A stretch of 64,000 nucleotides of DNA from Pyrenopolyporus hunteri (taxonomy: Eukaryota > Ascomycota > Sordariomycetes > Xylariales > Hypoxylaceae). This document shows, piece after piece, positions 35,855-47,328 of this stretch (positions are counted from its first letter, which is position 1; every line of letters begins with the position of its first letter). The notes beneath the pieces are model-generated. The model searched no databases. It was not told where the DNA came from and saw only the letters and a list, made by a program, of their open reading frames with translations. The stretch is from assembly GCA_902806595.1 (NCBI GenBank), contig CADCXC010000003.1, forward strand, positions 2,542,001-2,606,000, written 5' to 3'. A program made the translations under genes and the position numbers.

Positions 35855-35898
35855 TCTTAGGTATAACTTAGGTATATCTTAGGTATATCTTAGGTACG
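35855..35898. repeat. 11-bp tandem repeat, four units
   Basis: Units TCTTAGGTATA, ACTTAGGTATA, TCTTAGGTATA and TCTTAGGTACG lie head to tail, with related but less regular copies just upstream (from about 35833). The AGGTA core links it to the dispersed TAGG/CCTA tracts. Confidence 0.85.
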
Positions 35899-38164
35899 TG
35901 CATACCCCAATTAGGAAATCAGCATAAATCTACGTACTTCCAGCGGCGGGAAACTGTGGGGAAAGAAATCAAAATAAACAAACCGCGAGGGAAGATACTT
36001 CCATGATCCCTGTCTTAATTCCTGCCGGTTGCCCAGGTCAGATCGAAGTCGGCAGTAACCTGTGAGACCCAACCCGACATCCCGACAGCCTCCAATGACT
36101 CAGTTGGTTCTAAAAATGTGGCCCCGCCGGGGAAGGGGGAGGGGACGGACCCCCGTTCCATTTCAGGTGTACCACGGATTTTTACGATATTCCTTACCGA
36201 TGCCTCCTTTCTGTCTGCCCCACCTATTCTTTGAGAGCTTGCAGGACAAAAGTGCCTAGGTACCTGTGTATCATCTTATCGCGAAGCACTTATCAATGGC
36301 CAATGCGTCTTTTTAAAGTGCAGTGACGTAACACATCGCATTATCGCGTCTCCCGTTCACTTAGCTTCATTGATACTTTTCTTAAAAATCAGCTGTAACT
36401 CCCCTGTTATCGATTATTTTATGCTTCCATCCCCTGCGCATGGTTTCGCTAACAGCCCAAACCAACCCTATTTGAAATATAAAGTTAATCCTACGGAACT
36501 CACCGTGCATTGCCTGGTTTATGATTGAACCTTTCAACGCGCTTAATCTCAGGCGAAGATCACGAAGACAACTCGAAAGCACGTGACCACTCAATATTCC
36601 CCCGTCTCGGCCTGTGTTAACAGCAGCCTTTCGACCCTACAACGCCTACAGCACCCACAAGGAGGTGAGTCTACTTCCAGATCTAAGAATCCCCTTCCCC
36701 GTGGTTATGCGACACAATTAATATGTATGCGATGCTTGCTAACCCCTTGGATGGTCATACTCAAATCATCTGTCTCCAGGTGGCGTAAATGGGCTGGATG
36801 ACTGGGTTGAGCAGCTATGGAGTGTTTTGGTGACGATTCATTACAACCGAGTAGATAAGGTAAATAGTGTAAACTACCTATATAGTTCCACGGATACCAA
36901 TAGGTAGGAATCATGTGCAAAGACCTTAGCTACTCCTTTTCGCATCCCTCTACGCAGTCTTCTATCTCTACCTCTCTCATCTTCTAACCCTTGAATGTGG
37001 TCTGGAACGAGTATCGGAATACGACATCTCACATTCGATTGTGGTTGGATACCACCCCCTCCCTCAAGAGCTTCCCGGCCACTGTACCAGATAGGCCGGA
37101 ACCTGGAATCTTCAACTACTGCGCAGGATACTAGGCCATAATAGTGCATCTGCCTTGTTGTCATCTGAAAGAGGGTTATTGCGCCGTATGCCCTATAGCG
37201 CTATGGTGGTCATATATTGCCAGACATTTATGGGTATATACCTATGTATGTACCGTAGTCCAGACGACGTCTTACGTCGCCTCAATGATGTGACATGCAT
37301 GCGCATCATGCCGTTTCCCTCAAACCATTGCAGCAGCACGAGAGGGCAGCCGCACAAATGTCGCATCTTAAATTTTCGATTGGAGGAAAGTGACTACCAA
37401 ACCCTACCAATACGTATTTATTGATAGACGGGGAAAAAATATTACATCGAAAGTGTTTGAAAATGAAGATAGGGGAATGCGGGCTGATGGAAACCCCATG
37501 ATAACAAGGCTTATTACGAAATACAAGGGTGTATACTATGCACGGAAATACCGAAGATTGGGTATACCTTGTCTATAATGTACCTTTAGGTAGCCAGCGT
37601 TGGGCATATCATTGCCCTGTACTAGAAACATACCTACATACCTAGCGTTATACGCTCCGGTAATGCTCTATCTCCCATTAATTATCCTTGTAATCTATCT
37701 GATTGGAGATGTGAGGGAAATGGGTAGGTATTATATCGCGGCGACATGCGGAGGTTGGTAAAAGCAAAAATAAAAAATTTATATTACTTGCTTTCCTCCT
37801 TGGCTAATAAATAACGTTGTGGCAGTTGATAGATAATATGACGAACTCCGATGTCGATCCCGTTGGTGTCCTTTTTCTTACCCCTTCTCTGCGCGCACAG
37901 GCGGAATTACCCCAGGACACCACCAGAGTTCGCCATTTAGAGACGGGGGAAAAAAGACCGCAGATAGAAAGTCTTTTCGTTAGGTGCGGTGTATGGGGAT
38001 CAACAGACCGATTTTTTTTTTCCTTTGAAAAAATAGGCTATGACGCTGATAGGTTAGCAGCCCACTGGGCTCTCGTGGTTCGATCTAGTATGAGCGGTCA
38101 AGACACTTAAAAAGAAGAGGCGGGCACTAACCTAGCAGCAGCCTAGGTGTTGCGCCTACGAGGC

Positions 38165-38187
38165 AAGTAGGAAGTAGGAAGTAGGAA
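38165..38187. repeat. 7-bp tandem repeat (AAGTAGG x3)
   Basis: Three perfect head-to-tail copies of AAGTAGG in non-coding DNA. Confidence 0.8.
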
Positions 38188-38826
38188 TGCACGGTTTAGT
38201 AAGAGGTAAGATCGGAAGCATCTCTGATGGATGTATGGAGGAGACGGAGGTGGTACTAGGTATGCGCTGCTTCAGCGACGTGCGATTCTCTATCATCTTA
38301 AGGTTATGAAGTCGGGAAGACGAAGGCTCGGAGGGGACTTGCTTCTGAAACTGGGACATGGCCGCGACCCTGCTAGTTCCTCTTTTTGTTGTTTGTTTTC
38401 AAGTTTACTCGAATGGGGGATCGAGTTAAGTCTAAAGAGTCGTGGATGTTTATTATGTACGACGCCCGTCAGCGGCCAACCAGGTTGGACGATGGCGCGT
38501 GGAGAAACCAAGTTGTTGGGCGATCCGCAGGTTGCGCCCAAGGGTAGGCCGCGCTTGGCTGCGCAACGATTGCTATCAGCTTGGTTGAAAGGATCTGGGC
38601 TGTCAGAAGCTGCTAATATTCCCAGGGTCTGATTCGATCCAAGTGGATGAAACTCGACGCCAGCGCATACAACTGTCGAACTCCAGTTCCAATGCTTTCC
38701 ACGAAGTAATGCTTTCCCTTCCTATCGCGAATGAGAGCGCCTTTTCCGTTTTCTGTCATCACTTTTTGCCTCTTTGCGCCTATGGCCGAGCGCCGGCATT
38801 CGTTAGTGTGGGTATATTATTTGTGC

Positions 38827-38850
38827 AACCCTTCAACCCTTCAACCCTTC
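38827..38850. repeat. 8-bp tandem repeat (AACCCTTC x3)
   Basis: Three perfect copies of AACCCTTC in non-coding DNA. The unit is not a fungal telomere repeat (TTAGGG/CCCTAA). Confidence 0.8.
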
Positions 38851-39530
38851 ACAGTGTGCCGTTCGCTTACAACTTACGGTACATACAGGATGGCGTCGAT
38901 TATATTGATGTTCCTATGTACTTGGTCTAGTCCGCCTCGCTTCCTGATTGCTGCGCAATCTCTAGCACCAAGAACGCTGTGTCCATATCAAAAAGCTGTT
39001 AAACATAGAATATAGAACTTAGAATGGGCATGGGGTTGAATCCCATCTTTCTTCTTTCCCATCGGACAGGGAGTAGAGACGAACGGGACAACCTTCCTGG
39101 CCCGCCCATCAAGGCCCTCGAGTGTCCTATTCTTCTTCTTGCTATTCTCTTTTTCTGCTTCCCCGGATACAGCTCATCGCCCACGAATTGCGAATTCTAG
39201 ACGGAACCTTTCCTTCCCTGCGCCCACTCGCACTAACGTGTAAAGAGACCCTCTAGACGGGTCTGGGGACTACTCCGAGTGGTCATCGTGGCTATCTACT
39301 GCGTACGTACCCTACCAGTCTGGCTGGGCCTTATCCCTGCTCTCAGACAAACTGGCGCATCAAAGGGGCCATCTCATTGGCTGGATGGTTTGTCAACTGG
39401 CCCGCTCTGCTCACCTAAACTCGCATACGACGAGGTCCGTTTGCGACCGACCACGAACTGTCTTTTGCCCACGGAGCCGATAAACTAGCTGGCCACCTGA
39501 CAGCGGTCACTAGATAGTCGCTCGCCAGGC

Positions 39531-40668
39531 TGCGCATTCGCGCAACGCCTTCTCAAAGTAGATAGACGAATTTCCGTATGGAATGCGCACTGAAAAAGAA
39601 TGTAATAGAGGGAGGTATAAGGAGGTGCGCAAATGCGCTAATGGGTCCTTTCATCAAGCTCGAGCCTCAAATGTGACGTTTACTCATTCCGGGGGGGTTA
39701 GCGACGCCATGGATAATGGTGGCGCATAGCCCCTTAAAGTGATATAAGAGATATACAACATCAATCGCAAGAAATGCGCGAGGGCGCATGTCAAGACAGT
39801 AAGCTCGTAGACACCGATAAATACCATCCGGTGGGCATCCCCTGGAACATAAAGGATCGCAGAATTGCGCCAGCGCAAGTGGGAAGAGACTTCTTGTATA
39901 TGTGTGTGTCTACATATTCAAATGTGTGTGTGAGAGAGATTGCGCGCGTGTGTGCCTGGATCGAGAAAGGCCGGATGATTCCGCAAACCCGCCATGCTAA
40001 GAGGTACCAACTTTACCAAGATTGTATATAGCAATGTGTATGTATCTGACCTGCCGGAAGCGCGCAACATGGCTGTGCATCCACGGGATCTCGAGGCAGG
40101 TAATTCCTAGCTCGACGTCGCAATGCGCAAATTCAGGGCCATGGACGTGTTTGCATTTCGCCTTTTCCTGATACACACGATCGACTATTACATGATCTAA
40201 CCCTCCATCTCAGGGTACATCCAATATAGACAATGGATCGACTTACAACATTGAAGTTGGAGTCTACCTACCTACCTTACCTACCCACCTACTTACGTAG
40301 GTATGTATGCTTCTTCTCGGGACGAGCAGGATAATAGATTCTCTTTTTAATCTCCTTTTCGCGGTTGCATAGAGGAGATCAAAGTCGCCTTCGTTCGTAG
40401 TACTGTCCTAATGTAGCGCAACGCAGCGCAGCGCAGCGCGCCGTCGGATTCGCCATGCGGGTATCGCATAATATGTGGAAGTACATGTATGGGTGTGTAT
40501 CCTTACGCATCGCGGCCGGGACATGCGAGTCGCAAAGATAGTACATACAACCACATACGTGACGCTCCAATGCGGATATCAAGACTAGTCGGATTAGTTG
40601 GTCCAGTATGGACTTAGTTGGACAACATGTACCCAATGGGCGTGAGTTGGGTCTGTATGTACAATGCG
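39531..40668. repeat. Cluster of TGCGC/GCGCA words
   Basis: About 17 occurrences of TGCGC or its complement GCGCA lie in 1.14 kb, including palindromic TGCGCA at 39531, 39584, 39626 and 40134 and three tandem GCGCA-containing units near 40416-40435. The sequence around them is otherwise of ordinary composition. It is noted as an unexplained word cluster; see findings. Confidence 0.6.
40264..40305. repeat. TAGG/CCTA tetranucleotide tract
   Basis: CTACCTACCTACCTTACC-type array continuing into TACGTAGGTATG, one of the longest of the dispersed tracts here. Confidence 0.8.
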
Positions 40669-42015
40669 CCCCCATGTTCATGTTTTTTTCTTCTTTATTT
40701 TTTTTGCGACTCGATCCGCAACTTGACAACAACAACGGCTGGAACCAGTACCACATACCTGTGTGTAACTGTGTAAATGTATGGATGAATAGATGTAAAT
40801 ATATAGGAGATATCCATGTAAGATCAGGCACGAGGAGGAAGGGGAGGAAGAAATGGAAATAGAGATAGAAAAGAGAAAAGAGGAAAGGAAGAGACTTACA
40901 CATCCAAGATTCCAACATATACGTACATCGTACATCGCATATCGCACATTGTGCTGTCAACTCGATGGGGCCATTATTACCTTAGGTTAGTTAGTTTAGG
41001 TACCTGGTAGTTGTTCTCCCTTCTTTTCCACATTACCTACTTCAAGTATACTACCTACCAGGTAGGTAGGTAATACCCTACATACATTACTTGTAAATCC
41101 AGCATGTAATTCGTGCGAGTGGGAGGAGACTGGAGCATGTACTTGTACTGTGTAAGTCAGGTAGCGTATGCGATTTGCTGCCCTTGGCGTCTGAGCATGT
41201 CAATATCTGCAGTATCTGGGCTAGTCGCATTTCGCTGTCGATCTTGTAACTTTGTGTATAAACGGCGCACTTGACCCAAGGAATGTTGGCACTCCATGCA
41301 CATGCGGTACATGCCCTATACAAGTACAGATCAGACCGTATTGATGTACATGTACGTACCCCACGTATATGTATTGCTGAGTTTCGCGGACAATGGAAGT
41401 ACCCTTAAATACCAATTTATCGAATACATAATTCAAGACTAGACTCTTCGAGATAGATTAATTAGCTTTTATATCTTTCTACGGAAAAATAAGGGGGGAA
41501 AAATAAGAAACGAAGAAAAGGAAAACAGAATAATAATAACACGACAAGATGGTGTTGGGGGGGGTAGGCCGTTCGGACGGGACGGGTCAGTACCTCTCAT
41601 ACGAACCTTGTAAACCTGACCGTTGTTTTCTTCTACGTACATGTAAACCTTACCTACCTCATGTATGTACCTAGACTACCTAACTGTATTTCTTCGGTGG
41701 TACGTCCTCGGTTCGGTGCATCACTAAAACAGCCCGCTAGCAGGCGGTAGCCAGGCACCTTAGTGGTATGGTGCGAGTGCGCTGGTCAAGGCCTAGGCTG
41801 CCCCCGGATGCCCCAAAGTTAGGCAGGTACTGCACCTACCAGGCCAAATGTACGATACATACATACCTGACTTTAGTGGTCGGCACGCAACTTATGTGGG
41901 AAAGCCTTTTTTGGAGACTCACGCTGCAAAACCTCACTCTCTTCTTCCACCTCCTCTTTCACACAACCCCGAATTCTCGACCAGCTACCATCCCAACATA
42001 CCTTCATCCCCTCTG

Positions 42016-42450
42016 GTAAGTCACTCACTCCATCTCCATCCTCCTTGCAACTCTACACTACCGACAACTTGCTCCGCCGCACCGCAAATCCACTGCTCTC
42101 CGTACCCGACTAACTAACCCTTTCGCTACTCTAGGTCGATCGGGGGCCATCCAGATCTTCAACGTCGAGTTCGTTCATCTCTGAGCGCACAACGCCATCC
42201 ATTCTCCCTCGTAGTAAGTTTTTCTGGCATTGGCACCTAATGCGATCAAGTATTCGCTCCATTATTACCCCTATCTATCTGTCCTGCTCTTCCTAGCTGT
42301 CGCACAACCGCCACGTCCTTGGTCGTCTTCAGACCGGTCACTCTACGGCCGCTGTTGGCCACGACCAGTTCATCCAATACCACCACTCGCCAATCCAAGC
42401 CATACCACTCTCTACTATTGTTATGATCTAGCTGACATGTATTAACTCAG
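42016..42450 (+). other. Candidate 5' UTR introns of the Zn2Cys6 gene
   Basis: Two intron-like intervals lie in the leader: 42016-42134 (GTAAGTCACT at the 5' end, CTACTCTAG at the 3' end) and 42214-42450 (GTAAGTTTTT at the 5' end, ATTAACTCAG at the 3' end, with CTGAC just before). They are supported only by splice consensus, because the region is non-coding and frame continuity gives no check. Confidence 0.35.
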
Positions 42451-42792
42451 TTTGATCGAAAAGCTCTTATTCCGACCCGTCCCACTTCTCGTCTAATTCT
42501 TTGCGATCGGCTCTGACCGCTTCGCCCACACCCCTTGGTCGAACATACAAGGCAAATCACGATCGCTTAGAGGCGTACCCTCAACTAAAAGAGGCGGGAT
42601 CCCATACAGAAAGGTTACCCGATTGGCGTCAGTGCCATCGAGGTTGTTTCCAAGCAAATTCACCCGACCCCCCCTTTCCCGCAACCAACCTGCACTCGAA
42701 CGGTGTTGAGCGCTTTTCGTCACTTCGAGCCTCAGCCGTCCGCAGCCAACGGACTAGCCCTCAGCACGGAAGCGATCCGTGGAGTTGGCGAA

Positions 42793-44710
42793 ATGGCCTC
42801 CGCTTCACCCATTGAGACCTTCCCGCCCGGTTCTACCGGTTCTAATAGTGGGAGCGCCTCGCCTCGACAACCCGTAACCCCGAAACATGTCCAATTCGAA
42901 CTCCTTTTCCCCGAGTCCCCCCAATACCGCGCACGACTCCCTCTGCGTGTTCAGATCTACCCTCATGATGATACCGAGTCAATAATATCAACCGTCAAAA
43001 ACTTCTACGGCCTCTACCATGGAGGAAAAGGTGTTAGTTTTGAGGATGACCGGGGCAATACTCTCATTGCGAGATACGAGAACTTTAGCCACAACATGAT
43101 TGTCTATGTGAGAGTCATTGAGGAGTCTCCTCCGCCGGCAGGAGCCTTTGGCCCGAACGGCTTCCAGTCGGCGCCAATTGAATACGGGGCTCAGCAATTA
43201 GGGCATCATATTTCTAGGCCCACGTCGAGGACTTCTCGAAAACGCAGCCCATCTCCCAATGGGGGTCGCGGCCGGCGTAGCGCGTCTGCTAGCACGAACC
43301 CGGCAGCTGGGAAGAAGGGTCGTTCTCGTTCTATTAAAAACCGAGGAGCCAACTATGATAATCGGAGCGACAGCATCAATGGCTACGATAGCGGGGATGG
43401 CGCCCCCGCCTCCGTATCTAGCAAGGCGAAGGAACAGATCGGAAACACCGACATCAGCGTTGAAAACATTGTAGAAGGCGGCCGCCGAAAGCGCGCCAAG
43501 TTCGAAAGCTCTGTAAGTCTACCTAAGTCTGCTGTCCTCATGACGACCTTGCCCTAACCATGTTATGGTTTAGGAACTCCCGCTCTTCGCGCCTCCTCAA
43601 ATGCCCGCTGCGACCTCTAACCCGTCGGTCTCGCCTGTCCGTCGTGTTGAGCACCAGCGACCAGCATTCGCGTTTGCGCACCCCGGGCAGAACCCATTCA
43701 CGAATCCTCGAGCCCTTCAATCCCCCCAGGGCTATAGCAACGGGTATAGTCATGCTGGCATGTTCGCGACACCAATGAGCGACACCCGGCGCCATCGCGG
43801 GAGCATCGGCTATCCGGGAAATGGCGGCGGTATCTTGCCTACTCCCGACCCGACTATTGGAAGCTGTGTGTCCGAGGAGGACAAGGATGTCGCCATCCAG
43901 CTTATGAGACTGGGCGAAATGTCCAACATCTCTCACGGCAGAACGTCCGCCTCGACCTTAGACGACACTTTCAGCGGCAGAGCAGATATCGCTTCGTCCA
44001 CTGGAGCTACTAGCGATGCCGACAGTGATAGCGAAAGCGAACTGCCGCCTTCGCGCCGCCAGAAGCTTGATCCTGCTGGAGTCAATCGCAAGGTTTATCA
44101 AACGACGCACAGTCACTTCATTCCATCGCGCGACAGCGTCGACGCTAGCGGCGACGACGCTGATTACGAGGATGGTGTTGAAGACGGCCCTATCGGGCCA
44201 AAGTCCATCGACTCAAAGCCCAAGACCCAGCAAGCTGGGAAGCAGCAAGCACCAGGCGCAAAGGTTACCAAGGCCAAGGCCCCCAAAGCCCCAAAAGCCA
44301 CCAAGGCAAAGAAGGCGAGCACTGCTACTACCGTTATTGGTCCGATGTCGCCTGCGTCCCTACCCAACCACTCGCGCAAGCCTTCTACTGCCTCGACTAC
44401 TCTAGTCCCGGGACAGTCCGGGGAGGACGATCAACCGGACCTGTCTACTAAGCCGCGCTGCCAGCGATGTCGCAAGAGCAAGAAGGGCTGCGACCGCCAG
44501 CGACCGTGCGGCCGATGCCGCGACGCCGGCCTCAGCGCCGATCAGTGCATTAGCGAAGATGAGGGCAACGGCAGAAAGGGTCGCTACGGCCGACACATGG
44601 GCGTCCCGATCAAGACAGCCGATGTCTCCGGGCCTCCTACCCTCTTGCCTGCCGCCCCTATTGCTATTCCTACCGTAGCAGGTGATAAGAATAAGAAGCG
44701 AAAGCGGTAG
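42793..44710 (+). CDS. Putative regulator with PB1-like N-terminal region and C-terminal Zn2Cys6 cluster
   Basis: Two exons, 42793-43512 and 43574-44710, with a 61-bp GT-AG intron (phase 0), encode 618 residues. The start (MASASPIETFPPGSTG) has a good GAAATGGC context. Residues ~35-115 form a compact domain (HVQFELLFPESPQYRARLPL, RVQIYPHDDTESIISTVKNF, FYGLYHGGKGVSFED, ARYENFSHNMIVYVRV) resembling a PB1/ubiquitin-like fold. The middle is disordered with basic patches (KAPKAPKATKAKKA). The zinc cluster is close to the C-terminus: CQRCRKSKKGCDRQRPCGRC then RDAGLSADQC, spaced C-x2-C-x6-C-x5-C-x2-C-x9-C. Most fungal Zn2Cys6 factors carry it at the N-terminus. It is followed by a basic, conserved-looking tail (GRKGRYGRHMGVPIK, KNKKRKR). 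DNA binding is likely; targets are unknown. Confidence 0.85.
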
Positions 44711-45805
44711 ATCAGCTGACCTATGCGCCATGCGTCGCCAATGTATTTGGGCTGGGCAACACACGTACTAAGTAGAGCGGATAGCCCGTTAGGTTCACCG
44801 ACGGGTGCTGGCTTTTTTCCTTTCTTCCTCGATTGCTACTACAACGAGTCCTGAGAACTGTATTCATCAGTTTCGGTCACGCGAGACATGATCGCTAACT
44901 GAATATTGTCTGTATCCTGGACACCACACTACTCTACGCTATAGCACAAATGTGATGTCTACATCTCCGCTGGTGCAAAACCATGCGATAACTACGGGGG
45001 GAGGTCGGGGTTTATGCGGATGCTGTCTTGTTTCCCTTCGTCGGAGTTTTATTCCTAATGGAATTGGAAGAGGCGCAAAGGGAACAGGTACTTAATATGA
45101 GCCTCGCGGCTTTTACACTCCTTTTCATTAAAAAAAGTATGGTACGCCGGGAACGATTATCTTGTGAACGGATTAGCTTCGAAATGGCGTTGGATCGTAC
45201 ATACCTCTCGCCAATTCATCATTGGCAATGTCTCCAACCTCTGCCAGAAGAAGATACTATGCCGAATCATTGGCTCGCAAACCGAAACAGAGCGCTGGAG
45301 AGAATAAAAAAGAAAAAAACTAAACAATCCAAGTGTGTTTCAGACGGCGGGAAGACGGGTCGGCTGCGAAGAGAACAAAAATCCGGAGCGTTACAGGGGG
45401 TCTGCTGCTCGGGGGGCGAGGGACACAACGGCAGATGTCCTCCTGTCAGCAAATAACAGGGCGTACGAAAGGCTAGGCTAGGAGGCTGTCCGGGGTGGGA
45501 AATTGTGTTTGCAATGGATTATCCTGCTTCTCCTATAGTTTTGGGCGGTCGATACTTGTTTCTGAAGCTTTTTCGCATTGTGTGTGTGCTCTCTCTCTCT
45601 CTTTTCCTTGACCCTTCTCCATCGCTAGCTAGCGAGAATGAATATTTAGGTATCATGCAAAACTCTAGCTGCAAATATAAACGATGCTCATAAACCAGGA
45701 CGTGATTTATATACTAGTGCCTAGATATATTCAATGGATATGTGTTGATGCAGAGTACGGGTTGGGGAAGGTAGTCGAAGGGTATATAAGTCTGAATACC
45801 GTATA

Positions 45806-45837
45806 TAGGTAGGTACCTAGGTACCTAGGTAAGGTAG
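45806..45837. repeat. TAGG/CCTA tetranucleotide tract
   Basis: TAGGTAGGTACCTAGG-type array with internal palindromes, the longest uninterrupted example in the window (32 bp). Confidence 0.85.
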
Positions 45838-46445
45838 TAAATGATAAGGTGGTGGTCGATGCGCGGGGTAGATATTAAGAAAACTAGCATACTGACGTAG
45901 TAAATTAGAGAATGTAGCCAGGGGTCAGGTATGTGGTAAATGAGTGCGTATGCAGTAGAGAGGTAGGGAGTCGCGGTGCGAGGATGTGTGTTCGCAATGC
46001 GCTTCCATCAGGTTGTGGTTTCTGAGTCAGTCTTAGAAATCATCAGGCATCATTCCATATCGTGTATCCTTTCCTTTTTTTTATCATTTTTACTAACAAT
46101 CTTTTTTTCTCTTATATGGACCATGTCCGATATGTTCGTGGCTCGCCTCGTGGTCGAAAGGAGAAGTTGGACGGGGTTCAGAATTTAGAAACTAAAGCGG
46201 CGTCGTTCTGGACTAAAATAAGAAATAAGAAGCCAAAGCCCCGGAATTCAGGCAGCTGATTGGCGGCGCATCCGGCAGTTACCGCCAGTCAAAGACATAC
46301 CCGGAGGACGTGTGACGTTGAGTTAAACTAGATCGGTAGCTGACTATGCCTATACTGGCCTAGTACAGCTATCCCCTGGCTGCTAACCGCCTTGGCACTA
46401 GATCAGAGAAAAGAGGCTCGGGCCATCTGCTGACTTAAGCGTCAC

Positions 46446-46472
46446 CTTTTCTCACTTTTCTCACTTTTCTCA
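46446..46472. repeat. 9-bp tandem repeat (CTTTTCTCA x3)
   Basis: Three perfect head-to-tail copies of CTTTTCTCA in non-coding DNA upstream of the first MFS gene. Confidence 0.8.
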
Positions 46473-47328
46473 CACAATTCCTTCACCGTCGCCCACTTCC
46501 AGCCCCAAAAAAGAAGGGGAGGGAAAAAAAAATTACCTTCCCCACTCACTTTTCCCTTTCCTTTCCTCTTCCTCGTCGCCCATGTGTCTCCAAAGCGTCC
46601 CAAGCGTCTCCAAGTGTGCCCCCATGTGGAGGGCCATATCACGATACCAACCTCGCGAAGGAATGGTACGGGAGGAACACGAAAAGGGTTTTTCGGGAAT
46701 TGATGCCCAGCTTGGCCAGACTGCTCCGGCAGGGCCGTATCGCGATGACTATGTGGAGAGAGGAATCGAAGGAGGCTAGATGTTTCTCTCACCGTTGTTC
46801 CTCCCCAGTCGGTGCGCTTTCGGTAATGAGCTATTAGCCCTAGAATACATCTCGTGATATTGTACAATGCGCGTCGCCATCGTCACGTTGAGACACCGAA
46901 GTCTCCGTGTCATCGCGCAAGCTTCCGGTTCGTTGTCATGCGTGTGAGGATCTACCAACGTTTCCGATAGACATGGGACGGCTCTTGGGGATGGCACGCT
47001 TGCGCGATGCCAGGAGTGTGGCCAGACCTTCGTCCCTTAGGCGCTTTACTCCACATGGAAATTCCATGACAAGTTCGCGCAGCCGTTAACGGACGTTAGG
47101 GCCGGGCGCCTTGGCCTCCCTGCAACATCGTGGCAACATCGTGAGGTTTTTGGTAGGTAATATGTTCCGTTCGACTTTTGATAGCGTCGAGGGCTCCCGT
47201 CAATATATGAGAGACCAGTTCGTGACGATTATCATGGCCGTTCCTATAGTTCGCATCTTTCTCACTTTCATCGCACATCGAGCTTCTGGGTGTATAAAGC
47301 AGCCAAGTTTTTCCCATCTTTGCCTATC

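Larger units (their letters stand above)
34473..42792. other. Long gene-poor region between divergent cyclin and Zn2Cys6 genes
   Basis: About 8.3 kb with no supported coding sequence on either strand. The left 1.2 kb is probably leader and promoter of the cyclin (pyrimidine-rich in the cyclin sense, with TG-rich simple repeats). The right ~0.9 kb is probably leader of the Zn2Cys6 gene with candidate 5' UTR introns. Between them are several short tandem repeats (35855-35898, 38165-38187, 38827-38850, 40264-40305), a TGCGC/GCGCA word cluster (39531-40668), GT-rich tracts (39898-39956) and scattered TAGG/CCTA tracts. Short frames such as 37817-38110 and 38231-38632 lack any family resemblance. 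Confidence 0.6.
44711..47328. other. Intergenic, no supported gene
   Basis: About 2.6 kb between the Zn2Cys6 gene and the first MFS gene. It contains TAGG/CCTA repeats (45806-45837) and a 9-bp tandem repeat (46446-46472). The 142-codon frame at 45028-45456 (plus) and the 141-codon frame at 46442-46867 (minus) are low-complexity and lack family features, so they were not annotated. Confidence 0.55.

Noticed and set aside
38231..38632. 133-codon plus-strand open frame in the long intergenic region
   Set aside because: No recognisable domain, no plausible splice partners, and an overlapping frame of similar quality on the other strand.
38827..38850. AACCCTTC array as a telomere remnant
   Set aside because: The fungal telomere unit is TTAGGG/CCCTAA. 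This 8-bp unit differs and occurs only three times.
45028..45456. 142-codon open frame downstream of the Zn2Cys6 gene
   Set aside because: Composition is low-complexity and Lys/Arg-rich, there is no family resemblance, and the position suits the 3' UTR.
46442..46867. 141-codon minus-strand open frame before the first MFS gene
   Set aside because: It includes the translated 9-bp tandem repeat (EKSEK-type) and purine-rich sequence, which suggests chance openness.
47292..47297. TATAAA as the TATA box of the first MFS gene
   Set aside because: It lies only 32 bp before the start codon, leaving almost no room for a transcription start and leader.
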